Notes under the pieces: generated by a model
Seen by the model: only the letters and a program-made list of their open reading frames with translations
The model's database searches: none
What the model was told of the DNA's origin: nothing
Assembly: GCA_900542525.1 (NCBI GenBank)
Contig: UQNZ01000002.1
Coordinates: forward strand, 248,001 to 312,000
Direction: 5' to 3'
Source: an uncultured Eggerthella sp.
GTDB taxonomy: Bacteria > Actinomycetota > Coriobacteriia > Coriobacteriales > Eggerthellaceae
Length of the DNA stretch: 64,000 bases
In this document: positions 7,692 to 15,162 of the stretch, piece by piece
Numbering within the stretch: position 1 is the stretch's first letter
Layout: each line of letters begins with the position of its first letter
Made by a program: the position numbers and the translations under genes

Positions 7692-9044
7692 TTATCCTGC
7701 AACTCCGCCAAAGAAATGCAACACGATAACGGTATAGGGAACGAGGAAGATCAAGAAGCACAAGAGCGCAACCACTACCGCAACCCAGGTGCGTTTGTTC
7801 GTGGTTTCTTCCGCGCTGTCCTCGATAACTTCCATTGCGTCGTCGACGGTAACAATGCCGAGCATGAGCCCGTTTTCATCGACCACCGGCATGGCGATCA
7901 AGTCGTATTTCGAGATGTCCGCTGCAACATCTTCTTCGGTCTCTTCGGGGAAGGCAGTGATCACATCGTCGAACATGATGTCCTTAAGCTGCGTGTTCTT
8001 AGTGGCGAGCACGAGCGTACGGAGCGAAAGTACACCGATGAGCTTGTCGTATTCGTTGAGAACGTAGACATAACTGACCGTAGGATGGTCTTCGTCGAGC
8101 GCGCGCAGCGCTTCGATGGTTTGATCGACCGTATCGTCGGCATGCATTGCAACATATTGCGTGGTCATAAGGCCACCTGCTGTGTCCTCTTTGTAGCCAA
8201 GCAGGCGGCGAATGCCCGCAGCTTCTTCGACACCCATCAGGCGCAACAAGGTTTCAGCTTTTTCGTAGGGAAGATCGCCTACGATATCGGCCGCATCATC
8301 GGGATCCATGTCTTCAAGCAGGCGAGAAGCACGCTTTTCGTCCAGGTCGTCGATAACATCGGCTTGGTATTCGTCTTCCATTTCCGAGATCGCATCGCCT
8401 GCACGTGCATCATCGAGATGTTTGAACACGTTGGCGCGTTGCTGAGGATCGAGCTGTTCGAGAATGTCGGCCACGTCGGCCGGATGAAGTTCATCAAGAC
8501 GGGTGTGGGAAACGGAAAGCTGCACGTCGGAGAGGTTGCGGTCGAGCAGGTCCATGTAGTTCCACGCGATGATCTTCTCATCGAGCGGCTTGCGAAAGAG
8601 CTTGCTCAACTTGAGCGCAACGCGTTCGACCCAAGGAGCCAACCCGCGCAGAATGCCACGAATGCCCACTTCGGCACCGAGCAGGCGCAGTTGCGAACCA
8701 GAAGTGGAAAGCTTGAGGTCGTTTACACGCACGACCTTCATGCCTTGCGTGTCGACGATCTGGCGGTCAAGCAGATCGCGCGCGAGCAAAACCTCATCGG
8801 GCTGAAGGTAGCTGAAGCGAATGCCGGTCTTATCGACTTTGAGCTCGATGCCATCGTCGGTGACATCTTTAACATACTTGCGCCATGAGATCATGAAAGG
8901 CGTTTTGCCTGGACCCAAAAAGGCAAGCGAAGTGATGCGCGGGAATACTTCACCGGTTTGGATGGCAAGGTCTGAAATCGAGCCGATTTTTTCGCCGTTG
9001 GCGTCGATGACCGGCTCACCAAGCATTTGTGATAGATAGAGCAT
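7692..9044 (-). CDS. PRC-barrel / MgtE_N / CBS-domain protein with one C-terminal membrane segment
   Basis: A 450-residue protein built from the soluble gating domains of the MgtE magnesium channel but lacking its five-helix pore. Residues about 1-150 hold two PRC-barrel-like segments (GEPVIDANGEKIGSISDLAI and a second copy). Residues 165-290 form the acidic helical MgtE_N superhelix (repeated EDMDPDDAADIVGDL-like units), and residues 295-415 a CBS pair. A single hydrophobic helix (about 424-445) ends the protein. In MgtE these domains sense cytosolic Mg2+. Here they probably sense magnesium for the NRMT transporter encoded 9 bases downstream. Start ATG 9044 follows AAAGGAG. Channel activity is not expected. 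Confidence 0.85.
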   Translation of the reverse strand: MLYLSQMLGEPVIDANGEKIGSISDLAIQTGEVFPRITSLAFLGPGKTPFMISWRKYVKDVTDDGIELKVDKTGIRFSYLQPDEVLLARDLLDRQIVDTQGMKVVRVNDLKLSTSGSQLRLLGAEVGIRGILRGLAPWVERVALKLSKLFRKPLDEKIIAWNYMDLLDRNLSDVQLSVSHTRLDELHPADVADILEQLDPQQRANVFKHLDDARAGDAISEMEDEYQADVIDDLDEKRASRLLEDMDPDDAADIVGDLPYEKAETLLRLMGVEEAAGIRRLLGYKEDTAGGLMTTQYVAMHADDTVDQTIEALRALDEDHPTVSYVYVLNEYDKLIGVLSLRTLVLATKNTQLKDIMFDDVITAFPEETEEDVAADISKYDLIAMPVVDENGLMLGIVTVDDAMEVIEDSAEETTNKRTWVAVVVALLCFLIFLVPYTVIVLHFFGGVAG

Positions 9045-9243
9045 AGATCTCCTTTAGGCGGTTTGAGCGATGCGTTTTCATGCGAACTCTGCGCAGCGAA
9101 CCGCAGCAGGGGATCAAGGAAACGCATCGTGCTTCATGTGCGAGCGCTATTTCAGCGGCACAGAGAAGCACCAAACCTCTTTTTCATCGCAGTTGTCTTT
9201 AGCCACCGCGACGAAGGAGATCCTCGAAGGGAGGTTAAAGACT

Positions 9244-9284
9244 AATTACTGTGAGGTTTCGATTTTCGAACCTTCACGTAACGT
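9244..9284 (-). other. Imperfect long hairpin in the leader of the magnesium operon
   Basis: TTAC-T-GTGAGG...TCGA and TCGAACC-TTCAC-GTAA pair over about 15 positions with a few mismatches. It lies 200 bases upstream of the MgtE-domain gene start, between it and the C-rich RNA. No T tract follows on either strand, so it is not an obvious terminator. It could be an RNA control element. Confidence 0.35.
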
Positions 9285-9411
9285 CCTTTCCTTAGGTAAT
9301 AGTTGGCGCGAAAAGGCTGAAGCACTTTTCGAGCTTTTTAATTTTACGCGAAACGTATCACACGCGGGAATAAAGTTTTTGAAAGGTTGATTACGTCCTT
9401 AAAAGTGCCCC

Positions 9412-9449
9412 AAAAAAGTTCAATGAGCCAAAGGGGACGGCTCATTGAA
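9412..9449 (-). terminator. Rho-independent terminator of the C-rich RNA
   Basis: TTCAATGAGCC, loop GTCCCCTTT, GGCTCATTGAA, C and six T on the minus strand. The 11-bp stem is perfect. Confidence 0.8.
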
Positions 9450-9603
9450 AAGGAAGGGGTCTTCGTGAAGCCCGGTGGGAACCCGGGCCACGAAGAATAA
9501 TGGAACTCAAGGGTCACGAGCTCCGTGGAGAAGATGACCTGAAGGGGGGGATGATCATCTTCCAAAGGAAAAAGGGTGGCTTGGAGGGGGGATTAGCCAC
9601 AAA
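9412..9603 (-). ncRNA. Candidate structured small RNA or leader with C-rich loops
   Basis: Read leftward, this segment folds into successive hairpins: GTGGCT/AGCCAC (9576-9600), GAAGATGA/TCATCTTC (9530-9562), CTTCGTG-GCCCGG type (9461-9495), and a final 11-bp hairpin (9419-9449) followed by T6. Three of the four loops carry runs of C (CCCCCC, CCCCCCC and CCCC; the 9461-9495 loop has only CCC), and one linker reads ACCCCTTCC. C-rich unpaired motifs pointing at AGGGG-type ribosome binding sites are typical of some regulatory RNAs in Gram-positive bacteria. An AATAAT -10 with a weak TTTCAA -35 17 bases away precedes it. It could instead be an attenuated leader of the magnesium operon, whose ATG is 370 bases downstream. 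No known Rfam family is recognised. Confidence 0.5.
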
Positions 9604-9618
9604 TGCATTATTAAACTT

Positions 9619-9637
9619 TCAATACCATATTGAAACC
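9619..9637. promoter_or_regulatory. Palindrome TTTCAATA-CCA-TATTGAAA upstream of the C-rich RNA
   Basis: A perfect 8-bp inverted repeat lies where the -35 to -10 region of the leftward RNA promoter would be, so it could be an operator for a repressor. Confidence 0.4.
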
Positions 9638-9880
9638 TTCACAAGGTGAACGGATTGTTTTGTAGGATGAACGTGTTTATCAGGGGTTATAGCGTAATCA
9701 TTTGTGCTCTATCGCCGGGTGAACGGTAGGAAGTTGCGCCCTGTGCGCCCGTGATAGAATAGGAAACGAACACGTTGGTATCACAATCTTAGTGGTTAGC
9801 GGACAGGTTGTATAAGGCTAACTTCGGGCGAGGAAAACACAGCGTTATACAGCGTGGCCGCAATGAACAAGGGGGCATCG
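9638..9880. other. Intergenic region before menF
   Basis: No gene seen. It must contain the rightward promoter of the men cluster; a TATAGCGTAAT-like AT stretch near 9689 and GTTGTATAAGGC near 9808 are possible -10 elements, but no clear -35 can be assigned. Confidence 0.3.
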
Positions 9881-11131
9881 GTGGCAAAGCTCTATTCCTA
9901 TACGGTTCCACTTGAGAGCGATCTGCTCAATACGTATTGTGTGTTGCAAAAAGGCTTCACCGATCAATTCGTTTACTATCGCAAGGATGTGCCGCAGCGC
10001 TATTTAGGGCTTGGTCGTTGCATTGCGATCGCGTCGCGTGAAGATCTTGATCATGTTCTGCAGGGCGAGGCTGCGGTGCCCACGGTCATGTTCTCATTCA
10101 ATCGATTTGATGCGTCTAATCCCAAACCAGCCGATGAGATGATGCAGGCATTTCCGCGTTTACGCCTCATGATCCCTGAAGTGGTGCTGATCGAAAATGA
10201 GCAGGGTTGCTTTTTGCAAGTGAACAGCCTTGGCCCCGTGTACAAGGGAAGGGTCGAGCGTTTTCTTCGTCATGCAAGCAACGCGCCCACTCGCGAGCGA
10301 CGCTCGATTCGCTATTCGGTAGTGCCCGATAGTTACGAGGCGTGGGATGAAGAAATGGAAGCTACGCTCTCTCTTATTAAAAAAGAGCGTGTGAAGAAGC
10401 TCGTGCCCTCACGACGTCAGGCGGTCGTGGCAACTGCTCCGTTCTCGTCAAAGGACGTGCTGCTGAATCTCATCGATGGCAAGGCGCAGGGAACGGTGTT
10501 CCTGTATCGCTATGGCGATGTATTTTTCTGTGGATGCACGCCAGAGTTGCTCGTGCGCAAGCAAGGTTGCCAAGTTGAGAGCATGTGTCTTGCAGGTACA
10601 GCAGCAATTGGATCGACACCTGAAGAGCGCGAGCAGTTCGCAACATTTCTTATGAATGATGAGAAGAATCGACGCGAGCATGATTACGTGGTGCGCTTCA
10701 TCCGCGAAGTATTCGAGCGCAATTGCTACGATGTCGATATTCCAACAGAACCTACCATCCTGCCGCTCAAGCATGTTCAGCATCTCTATACACCTGCTCG
10801 CGCGTGCGTTATGGAGGGGGTTTCCCTCTTTTCTCTTATGGAGCAACTGCATCCTACGCCTGCACTTGCTGGCCAACCAGTGGGCGAAGCGCTCATGTCG
10901 CTTCGCGAGATAGAAAGTTACAACCGCGGCTTCTTCGGTGGTGCGGTCGGAGTGGTGGACGCTGAAGATAATGGCGAATTTTCCGTGGCTATCCGGTCGG
11001 GCGTATTCGATGGTGAGGCTGGATGGATCTATGCGGGGTGCGGCGTGGTCGAAGGCAGCGATCCGCGCGAAGAATTCAACGAGATCGATATGAAATTCAA
11101 AACGATCCTGAGCGCCTTTCAAGGGGAGTAA
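9881..11131 (+). CDS. menF: Isochorismate synthase, menaquinone type
   Basis: Converts chorismate to isochorismate, the first committed step of menaquinone synthesis, in the cytoplasm with Mg2+. The 416-residue protein has the chorismate-binding fold. Visible conserved blocks are KKLVPSRR (general-base Lys), the GCTPELLVR segment, the CLAGTAAIG block, LKHVQHLYT, LHPTPALAGQP and the C-terminal YAGCGVVEGSDPREEFNEI that supplies metal-binding Glu residues. I start at GTG 9881, five bases after AAGGGGG. A GTG at 9854 in the same frame would add nine residues without a binding site. It heads the cluster; the stop is separated from the menD ATG by a single base, indicating translational coupling. 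Confidence 0.93.
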   Translation: MAKLYSYTVPLESDLLNTYCVLQKGFTDQFVYYRKDVPQRYLGLGRCIAIASREDLDHVLQGEAAVPTVMFSFNRFDASNPKPADEMMQAFPRLRLMIPEVVLIENEQGCFLQVNSLGPVYKGRVERFLRHASNAPTRERRSIRYSVVPDSYEAWDEEMEATLSLIKKERVKKLVPSRRQAVVATAPFSSKDVLLNLIDGKAQGTVFLYRYGDVFFCGCTPELLVRKQGCQVESMCLAGTAAIGSTPEEREQFATFLMNDEKNRREHDYVVRFIREVFERNCYDVDIPTEPTILPLKHVQHLYTPARACVMEGVSLFSLMEQLHPTPALAGQPVGEALMSLREIESYNRGFFGGAVGVVDAEDNGEFSVAIRSGVFDGEAGWIYAGCGVVEGSDPREEFNEIDMKFKTILSAFQGE

Positions 11132-11132
11132 C

Positions 11133-13067
11133 ATGGCGAACGAGATGATGAACAGTTCTATGCAGGATAACGAAGCCTGCACGAGCGAACACCCGCTACC
11201 GAGCGCTACTGATCTCTCTGTAGCGCTCGCTACCTATATAGGTGCGTTTTTCGATGAGCTTATCCGTGGTGGCGTGCGTGCTGTGGTCATAAGCCCTGGT
11301 TCGCGTTCGACTCCGCTTTCCATGATGGCCTATGCTTCAGATTTGGATGTGTACGTGGATGTGGATGAACGCGGTGCTGCTTTTTTCGCGTTGGGTCTGG
11401 CGAAGGCGACTGGGCAAGCGGTAGCGGTGATCTGCACCTCGGGTACGGCGGTGGCCAACTATTACCCGGCAGTGCTCGAAGCAGAGTCTTCGCGCGTCCC
11501 GTTGCTCGTTCTTTCGGGCGATCGTCCAGCGCGGTTGCAGCAGCTTGGCGCTCCCCAAACATGCGATCAGCTCAAGATCTTCGGCAGCCATGTGCGTCAG
11601 TTTTGGAACATGCCCGAACCGACTGGTGCGATCGAACAGGTGCGGTATGCACGTCAAGTCGCGCGTGAAGTGTTGGTGGCTCTTGCTCCCCAAACATTAC
11701 TGAGCGCACCAGTGCATATCAACTTCCCGTTCGATGAGCCGCTTGTTCCTGCATATGATAGGGCAGGTGTGTTCGAACTTGAGCGCGCTGCTTCGCATGA
11801 CGCGCTGCCGCTTTTGATCGAATCTTCATGCGCGCTCATGCCCGATCAGGCGGTGAAGCTGGAGCGCCTGTTCGAAGAAAAGCGGGTGATTGCACTTTGC
11901 GGAGAAGGCACGCTTGGTGTTTTCGATGCGCGTAGCTCTGCAAGCTGGGATACACGTGATGAGCATGTACGCACGCTTCTTTCATGGGCGCATCGCTTCG
12001 ACATTCCGCTTTTGGCCGATCCGCTTTCGCAGCTGCGTAATTACGCTGATGCGGCGATCATCGACAACTACGACAATATCTTCGGACGTGAGACATGTCC
12101 CGATTTCGATGTGGTCGTTCGGTTCGGGCGCTATCCCGTTTCGAAGCGCGTATACAAGTTGCTCGAGACGAAACCTCATATTCAGATCGTGGTCGATCCG
12201 CTTGAAACGCGTGACTTCGATGCCACCACCACCACCTTCGTGAGGTGCGATCCGATGGAGTTCGTTGCGAGCTTTGGTGAGGCAAGCGAAGCGAGCGAAC
12301 AAGCTCCTACGCTCAACATCGATCGATGGGCTGAAGCGAATGAAGCCGAAGCCGCACTTATTACGAGTGTTGAGGACGCGAGTTTTGTCTATACCTGCAC
12401 GCGCGAAGGATGTTTCAACCAGGAGATCGCTCTTGAGGGGGCGTATGTCCAAGCGCTCATCGAGCATGCCGCTCCCCGTTCGCTCATCTTCAGTGCCAAC
12501 AGCATGGCTATTCGTGCACTTGATACGTTTTACGTGAAACCTTCTGTTCCAGATGCGGGAGTTATCGAATTAGGGGCACCGCGCACTTGCCGCGCCTGCG
12601 ATATAACGCTGCTTGCAAACCGCGGGCTCAATGGGATCGATGGCACGCTTTCGTCTGCGCTCGGTGCCGCGCAAGCGTATGATCAGACCTATTTCCTTAC
12701 CGGTGATCTTACGTTGCTCCACGATCTCAACGCGTTTGCGCTCCAGCATGAATTAGAATTGCGCGCGACATCCGGCAAACCGATGCCCTCGATCATCGTG
12801 ATCCTTTTCAATAATGGCGGCGGCGGCATTTTCGATATGCTTCCTCAAAAATCGAGCGATCCCTATTTCGAACGTTTGTTCTTAACGCCGCCGCGCGTCG
12901 ATTTTGAAGCATGTGGAAAACTGTTCGAGGTGCTATACAAAAAAGTATCTGGTCTTGACGATTTTCGTGCCACGCTTGATAGCTGGAGTGGGACAGGCGG
13001 GATACACCTGTTGGAGGTCGATTTCTCGCTCGAAGGCCTTGCTGGCCGATTCCGCCAGTTTCAGTAA
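11133..13067 (+). CDS. menD: 2-succinyl-5-enolpyruvyl-6-hydroxy-3-cyclohexene-1-carboxylate synthase
   Basis: Thiamine-diphosphate enzyme that joins isochorismate with 2-oxoglutarate to make SEPHCHC. The 644-residue protein shows the three-domain ThDP fold. The N-terminal pyrimidine-binding domain has VVISPGSRSTPLS and the conserved E-containing DVDERGAAFFALGLAKATG. The C-terminal diphosphate-binding domain has GDLTLLHDLNA (about residue 523) and FNNGGGGIFDMLP (about 558). It is somewhat longer than the usual 550-580, mainly through an N-terminal extension of about 20 residues and loops in the middle domain. ATG 11133 follows AGGGGAG within the end of menF, so the two genes are coupled. An 87-base gap leads to menH. 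Confidence 0.94.
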   Translation: MANEMMNSSMQDNEACTSEHPLPSATDLSVALATYIGAFFDELIRGGVRAVVISPGSRSTPLSMMAYASDLDVYVDVDERGAAFFALGLAKATGQAVAVICTSGTAVANYYPAVLEAESSRVPLLVLSGDRPARLQQLGAPQTCDQLKIFGSHVRQFWNMPEPTGAIEQVRYARQVAREVLVALAPQTLLSAPVHINFPFDEPLVPAYDRAGVFELERAASHDALPLLIESSCALMPDQAVKLERLFEEKRVIALCGEGTLGVFDARSSASWDTRDEHVRTLLSWAHRFDIPLLADPLSQLRNYADAAIIDNYDNIFGRETCPDFDVVVRFGRYPVSKRVYKLLETKPHIQIVVDPLETRDFDATTTTFVRCDPMEFVASFGEASEASEQAPTLNIDRWAEANEAEAALITSVEDASFVYTCTREGCFNQEIALEGAYVQALIEHAAPRSLIFSANSMAIRALDTFYVKPSVPDAGVIELGAPRTCRACDITLLANRGLNGIDGTLSSALGAAQAYDQTYFLTGDLTLLHDLNAFALQHELELRATSGKPMPSIIVILFNNGGGGIFDMLPQKSSDPYFERLFLTPPRVDFEACGKLFEVLYKKVSGLDDFRATLDSWSGTGGIHLLEVDFSLEGLAGRFRQFQ

Positions 13068-13154
13068 TTGTGGCACAAATTTGGCTTTGACCAGGCATTT
13101 TGCTAGCACCAGTTTTCCACTGAACACAGAATGAGAAAGCAAAGAAGAGCGAAC

Positions 13155-14066
13155 ATGATACAGGACATTGTTGAAAACCATGCGATTGACATCGATGGGG
13201 TCGGGCGGGTCCATGCGTGTGGAAAACCAGGGAATCCGCTGGTCATCCTCTTGCATGGCTTCATGCAAACAGGTGCTTCTTGGGCACAGATCGCGCAGCA
13301 ATTGGAAGGTTATCATGTCCTAGCGCCTGATCTCTTAGGGCATGGAAAAACCCCGTTTTCACGTGAGGATGAGCTATCGCTCGAGGCGTATGTCGAACAG
13401 GTGAATACGCTTGTTGCTTGGGCAAGAAAGAACAATCTAACAGGGAGAACACAGTCCGTTTCGCTTGTGGGCTATTCCTTGGGTGGGCGCATCGCAGCGC
13501 TCTATGCTTCTCGCTATCCCGAGAATGTCTCTGCGCTCATATTGGAGTCGGCCGGTTTGGGCCCCAAAAACGATGATGCGCGCGCGGCGCGTGCAGAAAA
13601 AACGGCGCGCATGATCGCTGAACTTGATCGTTCGATCGCGCTCGATCCAACACATCTGCTGGCTGCTTTTCTTGATTATTGGGAAGCGCTGCCGCTCTTC
13701 GCCACGCAAGCTGAGCTCCCAGAGGCAACGCGTTCGCGTGTTCGTGAAGAGCGTGCGGCGAATGACCCGCTGGCCTTGCGCGCGAATTTGAGCGATGCGG
13801 GCCAGCACAAGATGGATGATCTCCGTCCCGTGCTGGCACACCTCAATAAGCCCTTACTTTATATAGTGGGTGAGCGCGATGTGGCTTATACTGAGATTGC
13901 ACGAGATTTGATGCGTACCTGGGCGGATGAACACAAGGATTCTCTGCTTTGCGGTACGGGATTTTTGCAGATAGAGATGATGCGTGACGTAGGTCACAAT
14001 ACTCATCTCGAAGCACCCGATCAATTTGCACAAGTCGTACGTGCGTTTTTGATGCGTACAGCATAG
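13155..14066 (+). CDS. menH: Alpha/beta hydrolase, probable SHCHC synthase
   Basis: Eliminates pyruvate from SEPHCHC to give SHCHC. The 303-residue alpha/beta hydrolase has the oxyanion/HGF segment (LLHGFMQTGASW, about residue 33), nucleophile Ser108 in VGYSLGGR, the acid in GERDVAY (about 240) and the His in VGHNTHLEAP (about 280). The MenH assignment depends on its place between menD and menB, because many hydrolases share this triad. The start is ATG 13155, preceded by AAGAAGAG; an ATG at 13131 lacks a binding site. It is a little longer than typical MenH (about 250-270). The gap to menB is 114 bases. Confidence 0.82.
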   Translation: MIQDIVENHAIDIDGVGRVHACGKPGNPLVILLHGFMQTGASWAQIAQQLEGYHVLAPDLLGHGKTPFSREDELSLEAYVEQVNTLVAWARKNNLTGRTQSVSLVGYSLGGRIAALYASRYPENVSALILESAGLGPKNDDARAARAEKTARMIAELDRSIALDPTHLLAAFLDYWEALPLFATQAELPEATRSRVREERAANDPLALRANLSDAGQHKMDDLRPVLAHLNKPLLYIVGERDVAYTEIARDLMRTWADEHKDSLLCGTGFLQIEMMRDVGHNTHLEAPDQFAQVVRAFLMRTA

Positions 14067-14180
14067 AGCGGAGCGTTCTCTGCTGCGCATGCGTGGGCTT
14101 GCTGTAAGGCGGCAGGCACGCAACAAAAGACGAGCAACGCTGATACAGCGAAGAAGCGCGAAAGAAAAGGAGAAGCGTCC

Positions 14181-15020
14181 ATGAGCGAATTTGCCTGGCA
14201 ACGTGGCAAAGAATACAAAGAGATCATCTACGAAACGCTTGACGGGATCGCGAAGATCACGATCAACCGTCCCGAGCGTCGCAATGCGTTCACGCCACTG
14301 ACCGCCGTTGAACTCTACGATGCTTTCACCGAAGCGCGCGACGATGCCGCGATTGGCGTGGTGTTGCTCACGGGTGCGAACCATGGTGGGCGCCACGAAG
14401 ATGAAGCGTTTTGTTCGGGTGGCGATCAAAAGAAACGCGGCACCGGCGGATATGTGGGCGAAGACAATATCCCGCGCTTGAACATCTTGGATGTTCAGCG
14501 TCTCATTCGCGTGATCCCTAAGCCGGTCATTGCGATGGTGAATGGATACTCCATCGGTGGTGGCAACGTGCTCAACATGCTCTGCGATCTAACGATCGCA
14601 GCTGATACGGCGAAGTTCGGCCAAACTGGTCCGCGAGTAGGAAGTTTCGATGCGGGATATGGCGCAGGTTATCTGGCTGCCATCGTCGGGCAGAAGAAAG
14701 CGCGCGAGATCTGGTATCTTTGCCGCCAATACACCGCGCAAGAAGCACTCGACATGGGGCTTGTGAACAAGGTCGTTCCCTTTGACGAGCTTGAAGCCGA
14801 ATGTGTTTCTTGGGCGCGTGAGATCTTGAAGCATTCGCCCACGGCATTGCGCTTCATGAAAGCGTCTTTCAATGCAGCAACAGATGGGCTTGCGGGCATT
14901 CAGCAGCTTGGCGGTGATGCTACGCTTCTGTATTACACCACCGAAGAAGCGATGGAAGGTCGTGATGCGTTCAAGGAGCATCGTGATCCCGATTTCGGAC
15001 AATTCCCGAAATTCCCGTGA
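14181..15020 (+). CDS. menB: 1,4-dihydroxy-2-naphthoyl-CoA synthase
   Basis: Crotonase-fold enzyme that cyclises OSB-CoA to DHNA-CoA. The 279-residue length is normal for the family. Diagnostic stretches are DEAFCSGGDQKKRG, the oxyanion hole GYSIGGGNVLNMLCDLTIAA, the TGPRVGSFDAGYGAGYLA loop and the C-terminal TTEEAMEGRDAFKEHRDPDF that reaches across to the neighbouring subunit. ATG 14181 follows AAAAGGAGA. The gene lies inside the men cluster in pathway-consistent company, with a 142-base gap to the next gene. Confidence 0.95.
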   Translation: MSEFAWQRGKEYKEIIYETLDGIAKITINRPERRNAFTPLTAVELYDAFTEARDDAAIGVVLLTGANHGGRHEDEAFCSGGDQKKRGTGGYVGEDNIPRLNILDVQRLIRVIPKPVIAMVNGYSIGGGNVLNMLCDLTIAADTAKFGQTGPRVGSFDAGYGAGYLAAIVGQKKAREIWYLCRQYTAQEALDMGLVNKVVPFDELEAECVSWAREILKHSPTALRFMKASFNAATDGLAGIQQLGGDATLLYYTTEEAMEGRDAFKEHRDPDFGQFPKFP

Positions 15021-15162
15021 TGCTCGGTAAAAGCGTTTGGTGTTGTTGTCAGTAGTTCAAGCAGTTCGTTAGCGAGCTTGCGAATGGATTCTGTGCTCAC
15101 CGCTGCGTTCGCCACCTTGAAGATAAACAAAAGAGACTTCACGATCGATAAAGGATAGAGCC

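Noticed and set aside
7635..8888. 417-residue open frame antisense to the MgtE-domain gene
   Set aside because: Mirrors the codon bias of the sense gene; no ribosome binding site, no family features.
9045..9411. M-box (ykoK) magnesium riboswitch in the leader of the MgtE-domain gene
   Set aside because: The conserved GTTAGGTGAGGCTCC and CTGCTGCCC segments are not found on the minus strand.
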